The notes below the pieces were generated by a model. That model was not told where the DNA came from. It was given only the letters and a program-made list of their open reading frames with translations, and made no database searches. 64,000 nucleotides of DNA, from the NCBI GenBank assembly GCA_902607585.1, contig CACLKP010000001.1:38896-102895 (forward strand), read 5' to 3'. The stretch is from an uncultured Pelagibacteraceae bacterium. GTDB lineage: Bacteria > Pseudomonadota > Alphaproteobacteria > Pelagibacterales > Pelagibacteraceae. Position numbers and translations under genes: made by a program. Of this stretch, positions 1 to 7,314 are shown in pieces (positions within the stretch are counted from its first letter, which is position 1; every line of letters starts with the position of its first letter).

Positions 1-159
1 ATAAGTGACGGCTGTTACTTTTTTTCCACTATTTTCATTTCTTACTCTTCCAATAAAAATAGATTCGGCTCCATTTTTTTCAGATGCAATAAATGTTTTT
101 GCTTTTTCTGAGGAAATTTTTTCTTCCTCTATTTTAACAAGCACAGTATGTAAATTCAT
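1..159 (-). CDS. moaE: Molybdopterin synthase catalytic subunit MoaE (partial, C-terminus beyond window)
   Basis: Only the first 53 codons are in the window; the gene continues past base 1. MoaE is the large subunit of molybdopterin synthase and moves sulfur from MoaD onto cyclic pyranopterin monophosphate. The visible part contains the family signature FIGRVRNENSGKKVTAVTY (usual form GxVRxxNxGxxVxxLxYE). The ATG overlaps the moaD stop codon in a TAATG arrangement, so MoaD and MoaE are translationally coupled, as expected for two subunits of one enzyme. The assignment rests on this motif and on the moaD-moaE order. Confidence 0.9.
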   Translation of the reverse strand, partial: MNLHTVLVKIEEEKISSEKAKTFIASEKNGAESIFIGRVRNENSGKKVTAVTY

Positions 160-425
160 TAACCACCGCCAATAGGAGGAATAATTGAGATAAATTCTTT
201 ATCTTTTAATTTATAATTATCATTTACAACTTCATCCCTTTCGCTGAAAAAGGCTGCAGTCTTAGGTAAGTTTTCTAAATTACTTTTTAAATGTTTTTCA
301 GAAATAATTTTAGTTAAAATATCTCTAACCTTTTCTATATTTGAATTATTAGGTAATTGAATATTTAAAGTATCTTTATCACTTAATATTTTTGATGATC
401 CATAAAGTTTTAGTTGAATTTCCAC
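159..425 (-). CDS. moaD: Molybdopterin synthase sulfur carrier subunit MoaD
   Basis: This 88-residue ubiquitin-like protein ends in PIGGG. The C-terminal Gly-Gly is the residue pair that MoeB adenylates and that carries the thiocarboxylate used to make the molybdopterin dithiolene. Length and the diglycine end match MoaD. The start lies 2 bases from the moaA stop and the stop overlaps the moaE start, so it is in the middle of the cofactor operon. No MoeB-type activating enzyme is visible in the window, so it must be elsewhere. Confidence 0.93.
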   Translation of the reverse strand: MEIQLKLYGSSKILSDKDTLNIQLPNNSNIEKVRDILTKIISEKHLKSNLENLPKTAAFFSERDEVVNDNYKLKDKEFISIIPPIGGG

Positions 426-426
426 A

Positions 427-1416
427 TTAACCGCCTGTTACATTCATATGCCTAGGAACAAATTGTTCATTTTCTTTTCTTTCAATAACAAAATCATGTC
501 CTTTTGGTTTTCTTGAAATAGCTTCATATATGACGTGTTTTAGCAGTTGATCATTTTCACTTTTTCTCAAAGGCGTTTTTAAATCTGCCTTATCCTGTTG
601 ACCTAAACACATGTACATTTCTCCAGTGCAAGTAATTCTTACCCGATTACAAAGTTCACAAAAATTATGAGTATGTGGAGTAATAAAACCAATTTTTTGA
701 TCTGTTTCATGGCAATGTACATATCTTGCGGGACCTCCAGTTCTTAATGAATCTTCGGTTAAGCTATATTTTGTTTGTATCAAACTCTTAACTTCAGTTA
801 GAGGCATGTACTGGTCTGATCTTTTTTCCCCAATTTCACCCATTGGCATTACTTCAATAAATGTTAAAGAAAATTTGTTTTCACCACACCAATTCACTAA
901 ATTTAAAATTTCATTGTCATTAATTCCTTTTAAAGCCACCGTGTTAATTTTTATTTTTAATCCCGCTTTTTTTGCAATCATAATTCCGTTGATAACTTTA
1001 TCTAAATCACCATTACGAGTAATTTTTTTAAATTTTTTTTTCTCTAAAGAATCCAATGAAACATTAATTCTTCTAACTCCATTATCAAATAAATCTTTTG
1101 CATAACGATCGAGCTGAGAGCCATTTGTAGTAAGCGTTAATTCTTCTAATCCTTGGTTCAGTTTTTTTCCAAGATTACTAAATAGTTGCATTATATTTTT
1201 TCGAACTAGAGGTTCTCCTCCAGTAATTCTGAGTTTTTTTACACCAAGATCGATAAAAGTATTACAAAGTCTGTCCAATTCTTCTAATGACAAAACATCT
1301 TTTTTAGGTAAAAAATCCATATCTTCAGACATGCAATAATTACATCTAAAGTCACAACGATCTGTAACTGAAACTCTTACATATGATATTTTTCTTTTAA
1401 ATGGATCTATTAACAT
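427..1416 (-). CDS. moaA: GTP 3',8-cyclase MoaA (radical SAM)
   Basis: MoaA catalyses the first step of molybdenum cofactor synthesis, the radical rearrangement of GTP to 3',8-cyclo-GTP. The N-terminal radical-SAM cysteines C21, C25 and C28 sit in [12 protein letters not shown]. The C-terminal substrate-side cluster ligands are C253, C256 and C270 in the family spacing C-x2-C-x13-C. The protein ends in Gly-Gly, which in MoaA is needed for activity. The 329-residue length is normal. It is the third gene of the leftward cofactor operon, 28 bases after moeA. Confidence 0.96.
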   Translation of the reverse strand: MLIDPFKRKISYVRVSVTDRCDFRCNYCMSEDMDFLPKKDVLSLEELDRLCNTFIDLGVKKLRITGGEPLVRKNIMQLFSNLGKKLNQGLEELTLTTNGSQLDRYAKDLFDNGVRRINVSLDSLEKKKFKKITRNGDLDKVINGIMIAKKAGLKIKINTVALKGINDNEILNLVNWCGENKFSLTFIEVMPMGEIGEKRSDQYMPLTEVKSLIQTKYSLTEDSLRTGGPARYVHCHETDQKIGFITPHTHNFCELCNRVRITCTGEMYMCLGQQDKADLKTPLRKSENDQLLKHVIYEAISRKPKGHDFVIERKENEQFVPRHMNVTGG

Positions 1417-1444
1417 AAATAAATTAAATCATAAAAATTATCTA

Positions 1445-2692
1445 TTAGCTACTAGGAATTAAAGGTACCCATTCAATAATATCGCCTGATTTGAATTGCC
1501 CTTTTCCACCTGGAAAGATGCCCCAACAGTTTGCTTTTACAAACGATTCGATTCTGTGAGATTGTTGTCCTTGCAGCACCTTTAATTCTCCCAACCCCTT
1601 AGCATTAATATTTATTAAACATCTTGCAAAATGTGTAAAATTTTTTCGTTTTGAATATTTATTAATTAGTTTGGCTTTAAATTTTTTTTCTTTTAGCATT
1701 CCTAAACTATTTCGCAACAACGGATAGACAAAAAAACGAAACCCTGCTGCACATGAAATAGGATTTCCAGGTAACCCGAAAAATAATTTTTCTTTTCTGT
1801 TAAATTTAGCCAACATTATAGGTCGACCAGGTTTTATAGAAACACCTTTAAAATACGTTTTAAAACTAAGTTCATTTATTAGTTTTGGTATAAAGTCAAA
1901 TTTGCCTGCAGATATTGCTCCTGAAGTTACAAATATATCAATATCTGATTTAAGTGATTTTTTAAGTTTTTCTTTGAGTTTTCTTTGTTCGCTGTCTTTT
2001 ATAACTCCACCATCTATTATTTGGTAATGCAAACTTTCTCCAAATGATGTGAAATAATGATTATTTGAATTACGAACCTGCCAATTTGATATATTTTTCT
2101 TTTTATAATCTACAATTTCATCGCCAGTTCCAAAAAAAATTATTTTAGGCTTTTTTTTTACATATAAGTTCTTAATTCCAAGAGTAGTAAGAGCCATAAT
2201 GTGTTTTGGTTGAATTAACTCACCTTTTTTTACTACTACATCTTTTAAATTATAATCTTCACCAGCAAATCGAATAAATGAAAATTTTTTTACTTCACTA
2301 TCTACAAAAATATGTGTTGGTTTTCTTTCAGATGGATAATATTTTATCTTTTCAACTGGTATAATAGAATCAAAGGGTTTGGGAACTATGCCACCTGTCA
2401 TAATTTCTACGGATGAATTTTTAAGATAATTATTTATTTTTGGATTGTCGCCAGCTCCAATAGTTTTTAAAATCTTCAATTTCTTAACTTTTTTTTTAGA
2501 TAGCCCTTTGGTTTCTTTAGCTAAAACTGCAAAGCCGTCGAATGCTGTGTTATTAGCTAATGGATTTGTCGATGGCGATAAGATGTTTTTTGCACAAACT
2601 CTATTTAAAGAATCTGATATAGAAATTTTTTCACTAGGTAGATTTAAAGAAACTTTATTTATTATTTTTATAGCCTCTTGGTATTTGATCAT
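1445..2692 (-). CDS. moeA: Molybdopterin molybdenumtransferase MoeA
   Basis: MoeA inserts molybdate into adenylylated molybdopterin, the last step of Moco assembly. The 415-residue protein shows the family blocks in order: an N-terminal NTAFDGFAV segment, TGGIVPKPFDSIIPVEK near residue 100, FFGTGDEI and VTSGAISAGKFDF in the MoCF-like domain, and LPGNPISCAAGF before the C-terminal beta-barrel domain. It starts 1 base after the moaC stop codon, so the two are cotranscribed. No mogA-like gene is visible here. Confidence 0.95.
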   Translation of the reverse strand: MIKYQEAIKIINKVSLNLPSEKISISDSLNRVCAKNILSPSTNPLANNTAFDGFAVLAKETKGLSKKKVKKLKILKTIGAGDNPKINNYLKNSSVEIMTGGIVPKPFDSIIPVEKIKYYPSERKPTHIFVDSEVKKFSFIRFAGEDYNLKDVVVKKGELIQPKHIMALTTLGIKNLYVKKKPKIIFFGTGDEIVDYKKKNISNWQVRNSNNHYFTSFGESLHYQIIDGGVIKDSEQRKLKEKLKKSLKSDIDIFVTSGAISAGKFDFIPKLINELSFKTYFKGVSIKPGRPIMLAKFNRKEKLFFGLPGNPISCAAGFRFFVYPLLRNSLGMLKEKKFKAKLINKYSKRKNFTHFARCLININAKGLGELKVLQGQQSHRIESFVKANCWGIFPGGKGQFKSGDIIEWVPLIPSS

Positions 2693-2693
2693 T

Positions 2694-3229
2694 TTAAATA
2701 TTTAAAGCGTTTTTTATTTTTTTTGGCACTCCATCAGGATTAATCCATAATCCTTTTTTACCTCCTGATTTGACAAGCAATCTTGTGTTGGTAATTTTTA
2801 AATTTGGTTCAACAATTTTCGAAAGATCGTAAATTGCAAGAAGAGCTGAGTTCACTCCAGATAATGCTTCCATTTCAACACCTGTCTTAGAATTTGCAGA
2901 AACTAAACAGTAAACAATAATTGAATTCTTTGGTTCATCAATCTCTGTATGAATAGAAATATGGTCTAAAGGCAAAGGGTGGCAAAGGGGTATTAGTTCA
3001 CTTGTCTTTTTAACTCCATTGATTCCAGAAACTTCTGCAATCGCAAGTGGATCGCCTTTGGGCATTTTTTGTTCTTAATCATTTCTATCACCTCAGAACT
3101 TAAAATTATTTCTCCAACAGCAAGAGCCTTACGATGAGTAACTTCTTTACTGCTTACATCCACCATTTTATAGCCTGAGGACGAAAATATTTTATTTAAA
3201 GAATCTTGTAATTTATTATTTTTATTCAT
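2694..3229 (-). pseudogene. moaC: Cyclic pyranopterin monophosphate synthase MoaC, interrupted by a one-base frameshift
   Basis: MoaC converts 3',8-cyclo-GTP to cyclic pyranopterin monophosphate. The N-terminal third (MVDVSSKEVTHRKALAVGEI, from 3166; an upstream ATG at 3229 adds 21 residues) and the rest (MPKGDPLAIAEVSG, then ELIPLCHPLPL, VEMEALSGVNSALLAIYDLSK and the GGKKG end) are in different frames. The frames meet at a run of six A on the coding strand (plus-strand T run 3065-3070). One more A would restore the family sequence KNKKMPKGDP. An in-frame ATG at 3065 could restart translation of the second part. The cause may be a true mutation, an assembly or base-calling error, or slippage on the A run. 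The 5' end overlaps the mobA stop region by 8 bases. Confidence 0.87.
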
Positions 3230-3845
3230 TTTTTATCTTCTTACTTAATTTTTTCGCAAATTCTAAATCTTCTTTGGTATTAATGTTAAAAAACGGGTCA
3301 TAATCTTTAAATGTAAATTCCAAATTTTTTATTTTGCTTTTTTCTGTCCAGTCCTGAACTTTTCTTACTTTTTTGTTTATCAAATCGTCTTTAAGTTTGT
3401 CATAAAGATCTAAGGACCACAAACCAAAAATATTGTGTTTACGTCCATGAGAGCTTGCACAAAGTATTAAAGATTCTTTTTTTTTCGACTCTTCAATAAA
3501 ACTTTTTATAATACTTTCAGGAAAAAAAGGTGTATCGCATGGAAATGTAGCAATCCAAGAACACTTGCTCAAGTTCTCTTTTGCCCATTTCATTGCCGTA
3601 AGTATACCAACCAATGGACCCAGTTGTCCTTCGACGCAATCTTTAACCGTTGTTAAATTGTTTTTGAAAAAAAATTCATTATCTTGATTGGTAATTATAA
3701 TTATTTTTTTTAAATATTTTTTTACTTTATCTAACGTATGTTCAATAAGTTTTTTATTATTGAGTTCAAGAAAGAGTTTATCTTTACCCATTCTTTTTGA
3801 TTGTCCGCCAGCGAGGATAGCTCCGAGTATATTGTGTTCGCTCAT
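3222..3845 (-). CDS. mobA: Molybdenum cofactor guanylyltransferase MobA
   Basis: MobA attaches GMP to Mo-molybdopterin to form the (bis-)MGD cofactor used by formate dehydrogenase. The N-terminal nucleotide-binding loop GAILAGGQSKRMGKDK is diagnostic, followed by TTVKDCVEGQLGPLVGI and FPCDTPFFP, the metal and GTP-contact regions. The start at 3845 (MSEHNILG) is chosen over one 30 bases upstream because it places the loop at the usual distance from the N-terminus, giving 207 residues. It is the first gene of the leftward Moco operon, divergent from the IscU-like and fdh genes. bis-MGD is the cofactor form expected for the neighbouring formate dehydrogenase. Confidence 0.93.
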   Translation of the reverse strand: MSEHNILGAILAGGQSKRMGKDKLFLELNNKKLIEHTLDKVKKYLKKIIIITNQDNEFFFKNNLTTVKDCVEGQLGPLVGILTAMKWAKENLSKCSWIATFPCDTPFFPESIIKSFIEESKKKESLILCASSHGRKHNIFGLWSLDLYDKLKDDLINKKVRKVQDWTEKSKIKNLEFTFKDYDPFFNINTKEDLEFAKKLSKKIKNE

Positions 3846-3887
3846 AAAACAAATTATAAATGTTAAGGAAAACACAATAAAGTTTAA

Positions 3888-4298
3888 ATGATAGATAAAG
3901 AAATCATTAGAATAGCCTCAAATACCGAAAATCACGGTGCGCTTGATAATCACACTCACTTTTCAAAGTTAAAGAATTCAATATGTGGTGATGACATGAA
4001 AATTTACCTAATTGTTGAAAACAATAAAATTACAAATTTTAAATATGAATGTGAGTCCTGCATATATTGCCAGGCCTCAGTGAGTTTATTGTCCAGAAAA
4101 GCCAAAAATAAATTAATTGAAAAAGTAAAAAATTTTTGTCAACAAGCAAACGGTTGCTTTGATAAAAGTGTAAATTCTTTTGACAAAGAATGGAAGGATT
4201 TTGATAAGATCATGACAAAAAATAATATGTCAAGAAAGGAATGTTTATTATTGCCTATTAATACGATGCTTGATGCACTAAGTAAAAAATCTTTATGA
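3888..4298 (+). CDS. IscU/SufU-like iron-sulfur cluster scaffold protein
   Basis: The 136-residue protein has the layout of the NifU N-terminal/SufU family: a first cysteine in NSICGDD (C33), a second group in YECESCIYCQAS (C55, C58, C61) followed by the typical AS-x-S stretch, and a third conserved cysteine in RKECLLLP (C119). Such scaffolds assemble Fe-S clusters on three conserved cysteines; this copy has several extra ones (C58, C61, C84, C90). It leads the rightward fdh operon and overlaps the HPP gene by 4 bases. A role in loading the many clusters of the formate dehydrogenase is an inference from this position. Confidence 0.78.
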   Translation: MIDKEIIRIASNTENHGALDNHTHFSKLKNSICGDDMKIYLIVENNKITNFKYECESCIYCQASVSLLSRKAKNKLIEKVKNFCQQANGCFDKSVNSFDKEWKDFDKIMTKNNMSRKECLLLPINTMLDALSKKSL

Positions 4299-4804
4299 AT
4301 TTTAAAAAAATAATTTGTTGGCCTCCGTTATTGGGCGGTATCGGCGCAGCAGTCACAATTACTATTCTTGCTTATATAACCTTTCAATCTATTTTATCTG
4401 GTACTAATTATGGTCTTTGGTTAACTGCATCGTTTGGGTCGTCGGTCGTTGTTGTTTTTGGATATCCCGATAATGAATTTGCCCAACCAAAAAATGTATT
4501 ATTTGGTCACCTGTTATGTGCTTTGGTGGGAATTATATTCGTAATGTTATTTAAAATTTCTCAAGATAGATCGATATTCTTTCTAACTATAGGTATAGCT
4601 GTAGGTATTTCTGTAATGCTTATGATGGCATTTAAAATTACACATCCGCCTGCAGGAGGAAATACAATTGTAGTAATGTTAACTCAAGATTCATTTCAAT
4701 TTTTAATATTTCCAATAATGGTCGGAGCAGTTACTATTATAATTGGAGGAGTGATTTACAATCATTTTATCTTAAAAAAAAAATATCCTCTGAAATGGTT
4801 ATAG
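4295..4804 (+). CDS. HPP-family integral membrane protein
   Basis: This 169-residue membrane protein has about five hydrophobic segments and the family signature KITHPPAGGNT near residue 110, from which the HPP family takes its name. Early in the protein is YGLWLTASFGSSVVVVFGYP, another typical HPP stretch. Plant and cyanobacterial HPP proteins have been linked to nitrite transport, but most members are uncharacterised. Here it lies between the Fe-S scaffold (4-base overlap) and fdhD (1-base gap). Transport of a small anion such as formate or molybdate is therefore a reasonable guess, not a demonstrated function. Confidence 0.85.
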   Translation: MNFKKIICWPPLLGGIGAAVTITILAYITFQSILSGTNYGLWLTASFGSSVVVVFGYPDNEFAQPKNVLFGHLLCALVGIIFVMLFKISQDRSIFFLTIGIAVGISVMLMMAFKITHPPAGGNTIVVMLTQDSFQFLIFPIMVGAVTIIIGGVIYNHFILKKKYPLKWL

Positions 4805-4805
4805 C

Positions 4806-5642
4806 ATGAACTCAAAATACAAAACTGTTAAATACAAACAAAATAAACCATCCAATATCGAAGATTTGGTATCAATTGAAGAACCTCTTGAAATGGTAGT
4901 TCGTTATAAAAAAAAAAATGAATGGATTGATAATTCTATTTCAATAACAATGCGAACACCAAAAAATGACGAAGACTTAATTGTTGGTTTATTATTCTGT
5001 GAAGGAATAGTTAATAAAATTTCAGAAATTGAAAAAGTTGAATTTTTAGGAGATAAGGTAGGAAAATTCGATTTACAAAATAAAGTTCGAGCTACCTTAA
5101 ATAGTGGCGAGAATCTTGACATCAAACATCTGAGAAGAAACTTTTTAACAAACTCAAGCTGTGGGGTTTGTGGAAAAACGTCGATGGACTCTTTAGAAAT
5201 TATTTGCAAAACAAAGATAAACAAAGATGTTCCGAAAATTAAAAACTCTCTGATAACTAAAATTCCTGACCTTTTAAGACAAAGTCAATCTGAATTTTCC
5301 AAAACTGGAGGAATACATGCCAGCGCATTATTTAACAAAGAGGGTAAACCATTAGTAATCAAAGAAGATGTTGGCCGCCATAATGCTTTGGATAAAGTTA
5401 TTGGTCACAGTTTAAAAAATTCTATTTTTGATACTAAAAATCAATTTATAGCTTGCTCTGGTCGTTTAAGTTTTGAATTAGTTCAAAAAACTCTTATGGC
5501 TAACATTGGGCTTTTAATGGGAGTGGGTGCGCCAACAAGTCTTGCAATAGATCTGGCAAAACGTTTTGATATGACTTTAATTGGTTTTGTAAAATCTGAT
5601 AGCTTTAATATATATTGTGGTGAAAATCGTATTTTAAAATAA
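4806..5642 (+). CDS. fdhD: Formate dehydrogenase sulfurtransferase FdhD
   Basis: FdhD passes sulfur to the Mo-bisMGD cofactor of formate dehydrogenase, making the terminal sulfido ligand needed for activity. The conserved active-site loop SSCGVCGKTS (Cys-x2-Cys, near residues 117-120) is present, as are the nucleotide-binding segments GGIHASALF and EDVGRHNALDKVIG. The length of 278 residues is normal. It lies 7 bases before the fdh fusion gene, consistent with its job as the dedicated maturation factor for this enzyme. Confidence 0.96.
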   Translation: MNSKYKTVKYKQNKPSNIEDLVSIEEPLEMVVRYKKKNEWIDNSISITMRTPKNDEDLIVGLLFCEGIVNKISEIEKVEFLGDKVGKFDLQNKVRATLNSGENLDIKHLRRNFLTNSSCGVCGKTSMDSLEIICKTKINKDVPKIKNSLITKIPDLLRQSQSEFSKTGGIHASALFNKEGKPLVIKEDVGRHNALDKVIGHSLKNSIFDTKNQFIACSGRLSFELVQKTLMANIGLLMGVGAPTSLAIDLAKRFDMTLIGFVKSDSFNIYCGENRILK

Positions 5643-5649
5643 ATTTATT

Positions 5650-7307
5650 ATGTCAAAAAATATAAGTAAACTTTCAGGAAGAAAAGGTCTTAAAGACAAT
5701 CTCTTTAAGCGAATGATTAATACAGCGAGCAAGAGTAAAAATGGTAAAGAAATTAAACAACTCGCTGAAGAATATCATGTTGGAATGTCAACTATTCACG
5801 GAGCAGAAAGTTTTTACGAATTTTTAAGACCTGAACATAAAGAAAAAAAGCATGGATATGTAATGGAAGTGCATGTATGTGCGCAGGAACACAAGGTAAA
5901 GTAAGAAAAAAATTATCTGAAAAATTGGGTGAGGACAAAATCGGTACGATGTTTTGTTTAGGTCATTGTTATGAAACTAGTTCTTTTCACTACAATGGTC
6001 ATAATTATTCAGGAAATGATATCGATCAAATTGATGAAATTATTAAAGGTAAAAAAACTAATACAAAAAATATTAATTCAGTAAGTCATGCTACAAAAAG
6101 TATATTAATGGGTGAAAACTTGTCTACTGTTGAAAAATTTAAAGATTTACTATCACAAATATTAAAGAAAGATAAAAAAGAAACTCTTCAAACTATAACT
6201 GAATCAAATCTTTGCGGAAGAGGTGGCGCAGGATTTCCTACTGGCATGAAATGGAATTTTTGCAGTCAACAAAAAGTAAAAAAAAAATATGTCGTTTGCA
6301 ATGCCGACGAGGGTGATTCTGGTGCTTTCTCTGACAGATATCTTTTGGAAGACCAGCCATTAAAAGTATTATTTGGAATGATAGTTTGTGGTTATATTAT
6401 TGGAAGTGATGAGGGCGTTCTTTACATTAGAGGTGAATATCCTAAATCTATAGAAATTATTAATCGTACAATTAACGAGCTTAAAAAATTAAATCTTTTG
6501 GGTAAAGATATTTTAGGTACTGACTTTTCTTACGACTTATATATTTGCATTGGTCAAGGCGCTTATATATGTGGAGAGGAAACTGCATTAATAGCATCTA
6601 TTGAAGGAAGACGAGCTGAAGTTGATGTTAGGCCACCTTATCCAACTGTAGAAGGGCTTTATAAAAAACCGACTGTGGTAAATAATGTAGAAACTTTAGC
6701 AGCTATACCTGGCATATTAAAACATGGTGCAAAATCTTTTTCATCTATAGGAAATGTTAAATCCGCTGGTACAAAACTTGTTTGCTTGGATAGTTTATTT
6801 AAAAATCCTGGTGTTTATGAAATGGATATGGGAACTCCTATGAAAAAAATCATTTATGATATTGGAGGTGGATTTATTAAACCCGTAAAGGCTTTACAAG
6901 TTGGTGGGCCACTTGGTGGCGTTATTCCAATTAAAGAAGTAGAAAAGTTAAATTTAGACTTTCAAGAATTTGCGAAAGCAGGGTTTATGTTGGGTCACGG
7001 TAGTATTGTGAGCATTCCAGAAGACTTTAATATGATTAAATATATTCATCATTTATTCAAATTTAGTGCTGAAGAATCTTGTGGAAAATGTTTTCCAGGA
7101 AGACTAGGTTCTTATCGTGGTAAAGAAATGTTTGACCAAGCGATTAATAAAACAAACAAAATTCCAATAAAACTTTTAAACGAATTGCTTATTACTATGC
7201 AAAAAGGCAGCTTATGCGCTCTTTGTGGAGCTATTCCGTTGCCTATTCAGAACATACTTAAATATTTTACCGATGAATTTAAAACTGATATAAATCAAGA
7301 AGCTTAG
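5650..7307 (+). pseudogene. NAD-dependent formate dehydrogenase beta subunit (NuoE-NuoF fusion), interrupted by a frameshift
   Basis: The intact product would fuse a NuoE/FdsG-like [2Fe-2S] domain to a NuoF/FdsB-like FMN/NAD/[4Fe-4S] domain and pass electrons from the catalytic subunit to NAD+. The first 78 or so residues (ending EVHVC) are in one frame; AGTQGKVRKK onward is in another from about 5880. Removing two bases or adding one in TGTGCGC restores VHVCAGTQGK. The NuoF part keeps the FMN loop CGRGGAGFPTG, the NAD-binding region and ESCGKCFPG. Two ligand positions are unusual: the second NuoE cysteine (C-x-G-T-x-C) is Gly, and the third cysteine of CGKCxxC is Gly, while an extra cysteine appears in SLCALCGA. 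The frameshift may be real or an assembly error. Confidence 0.85.
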
Positions 7308-7314
7308 GGGAATA

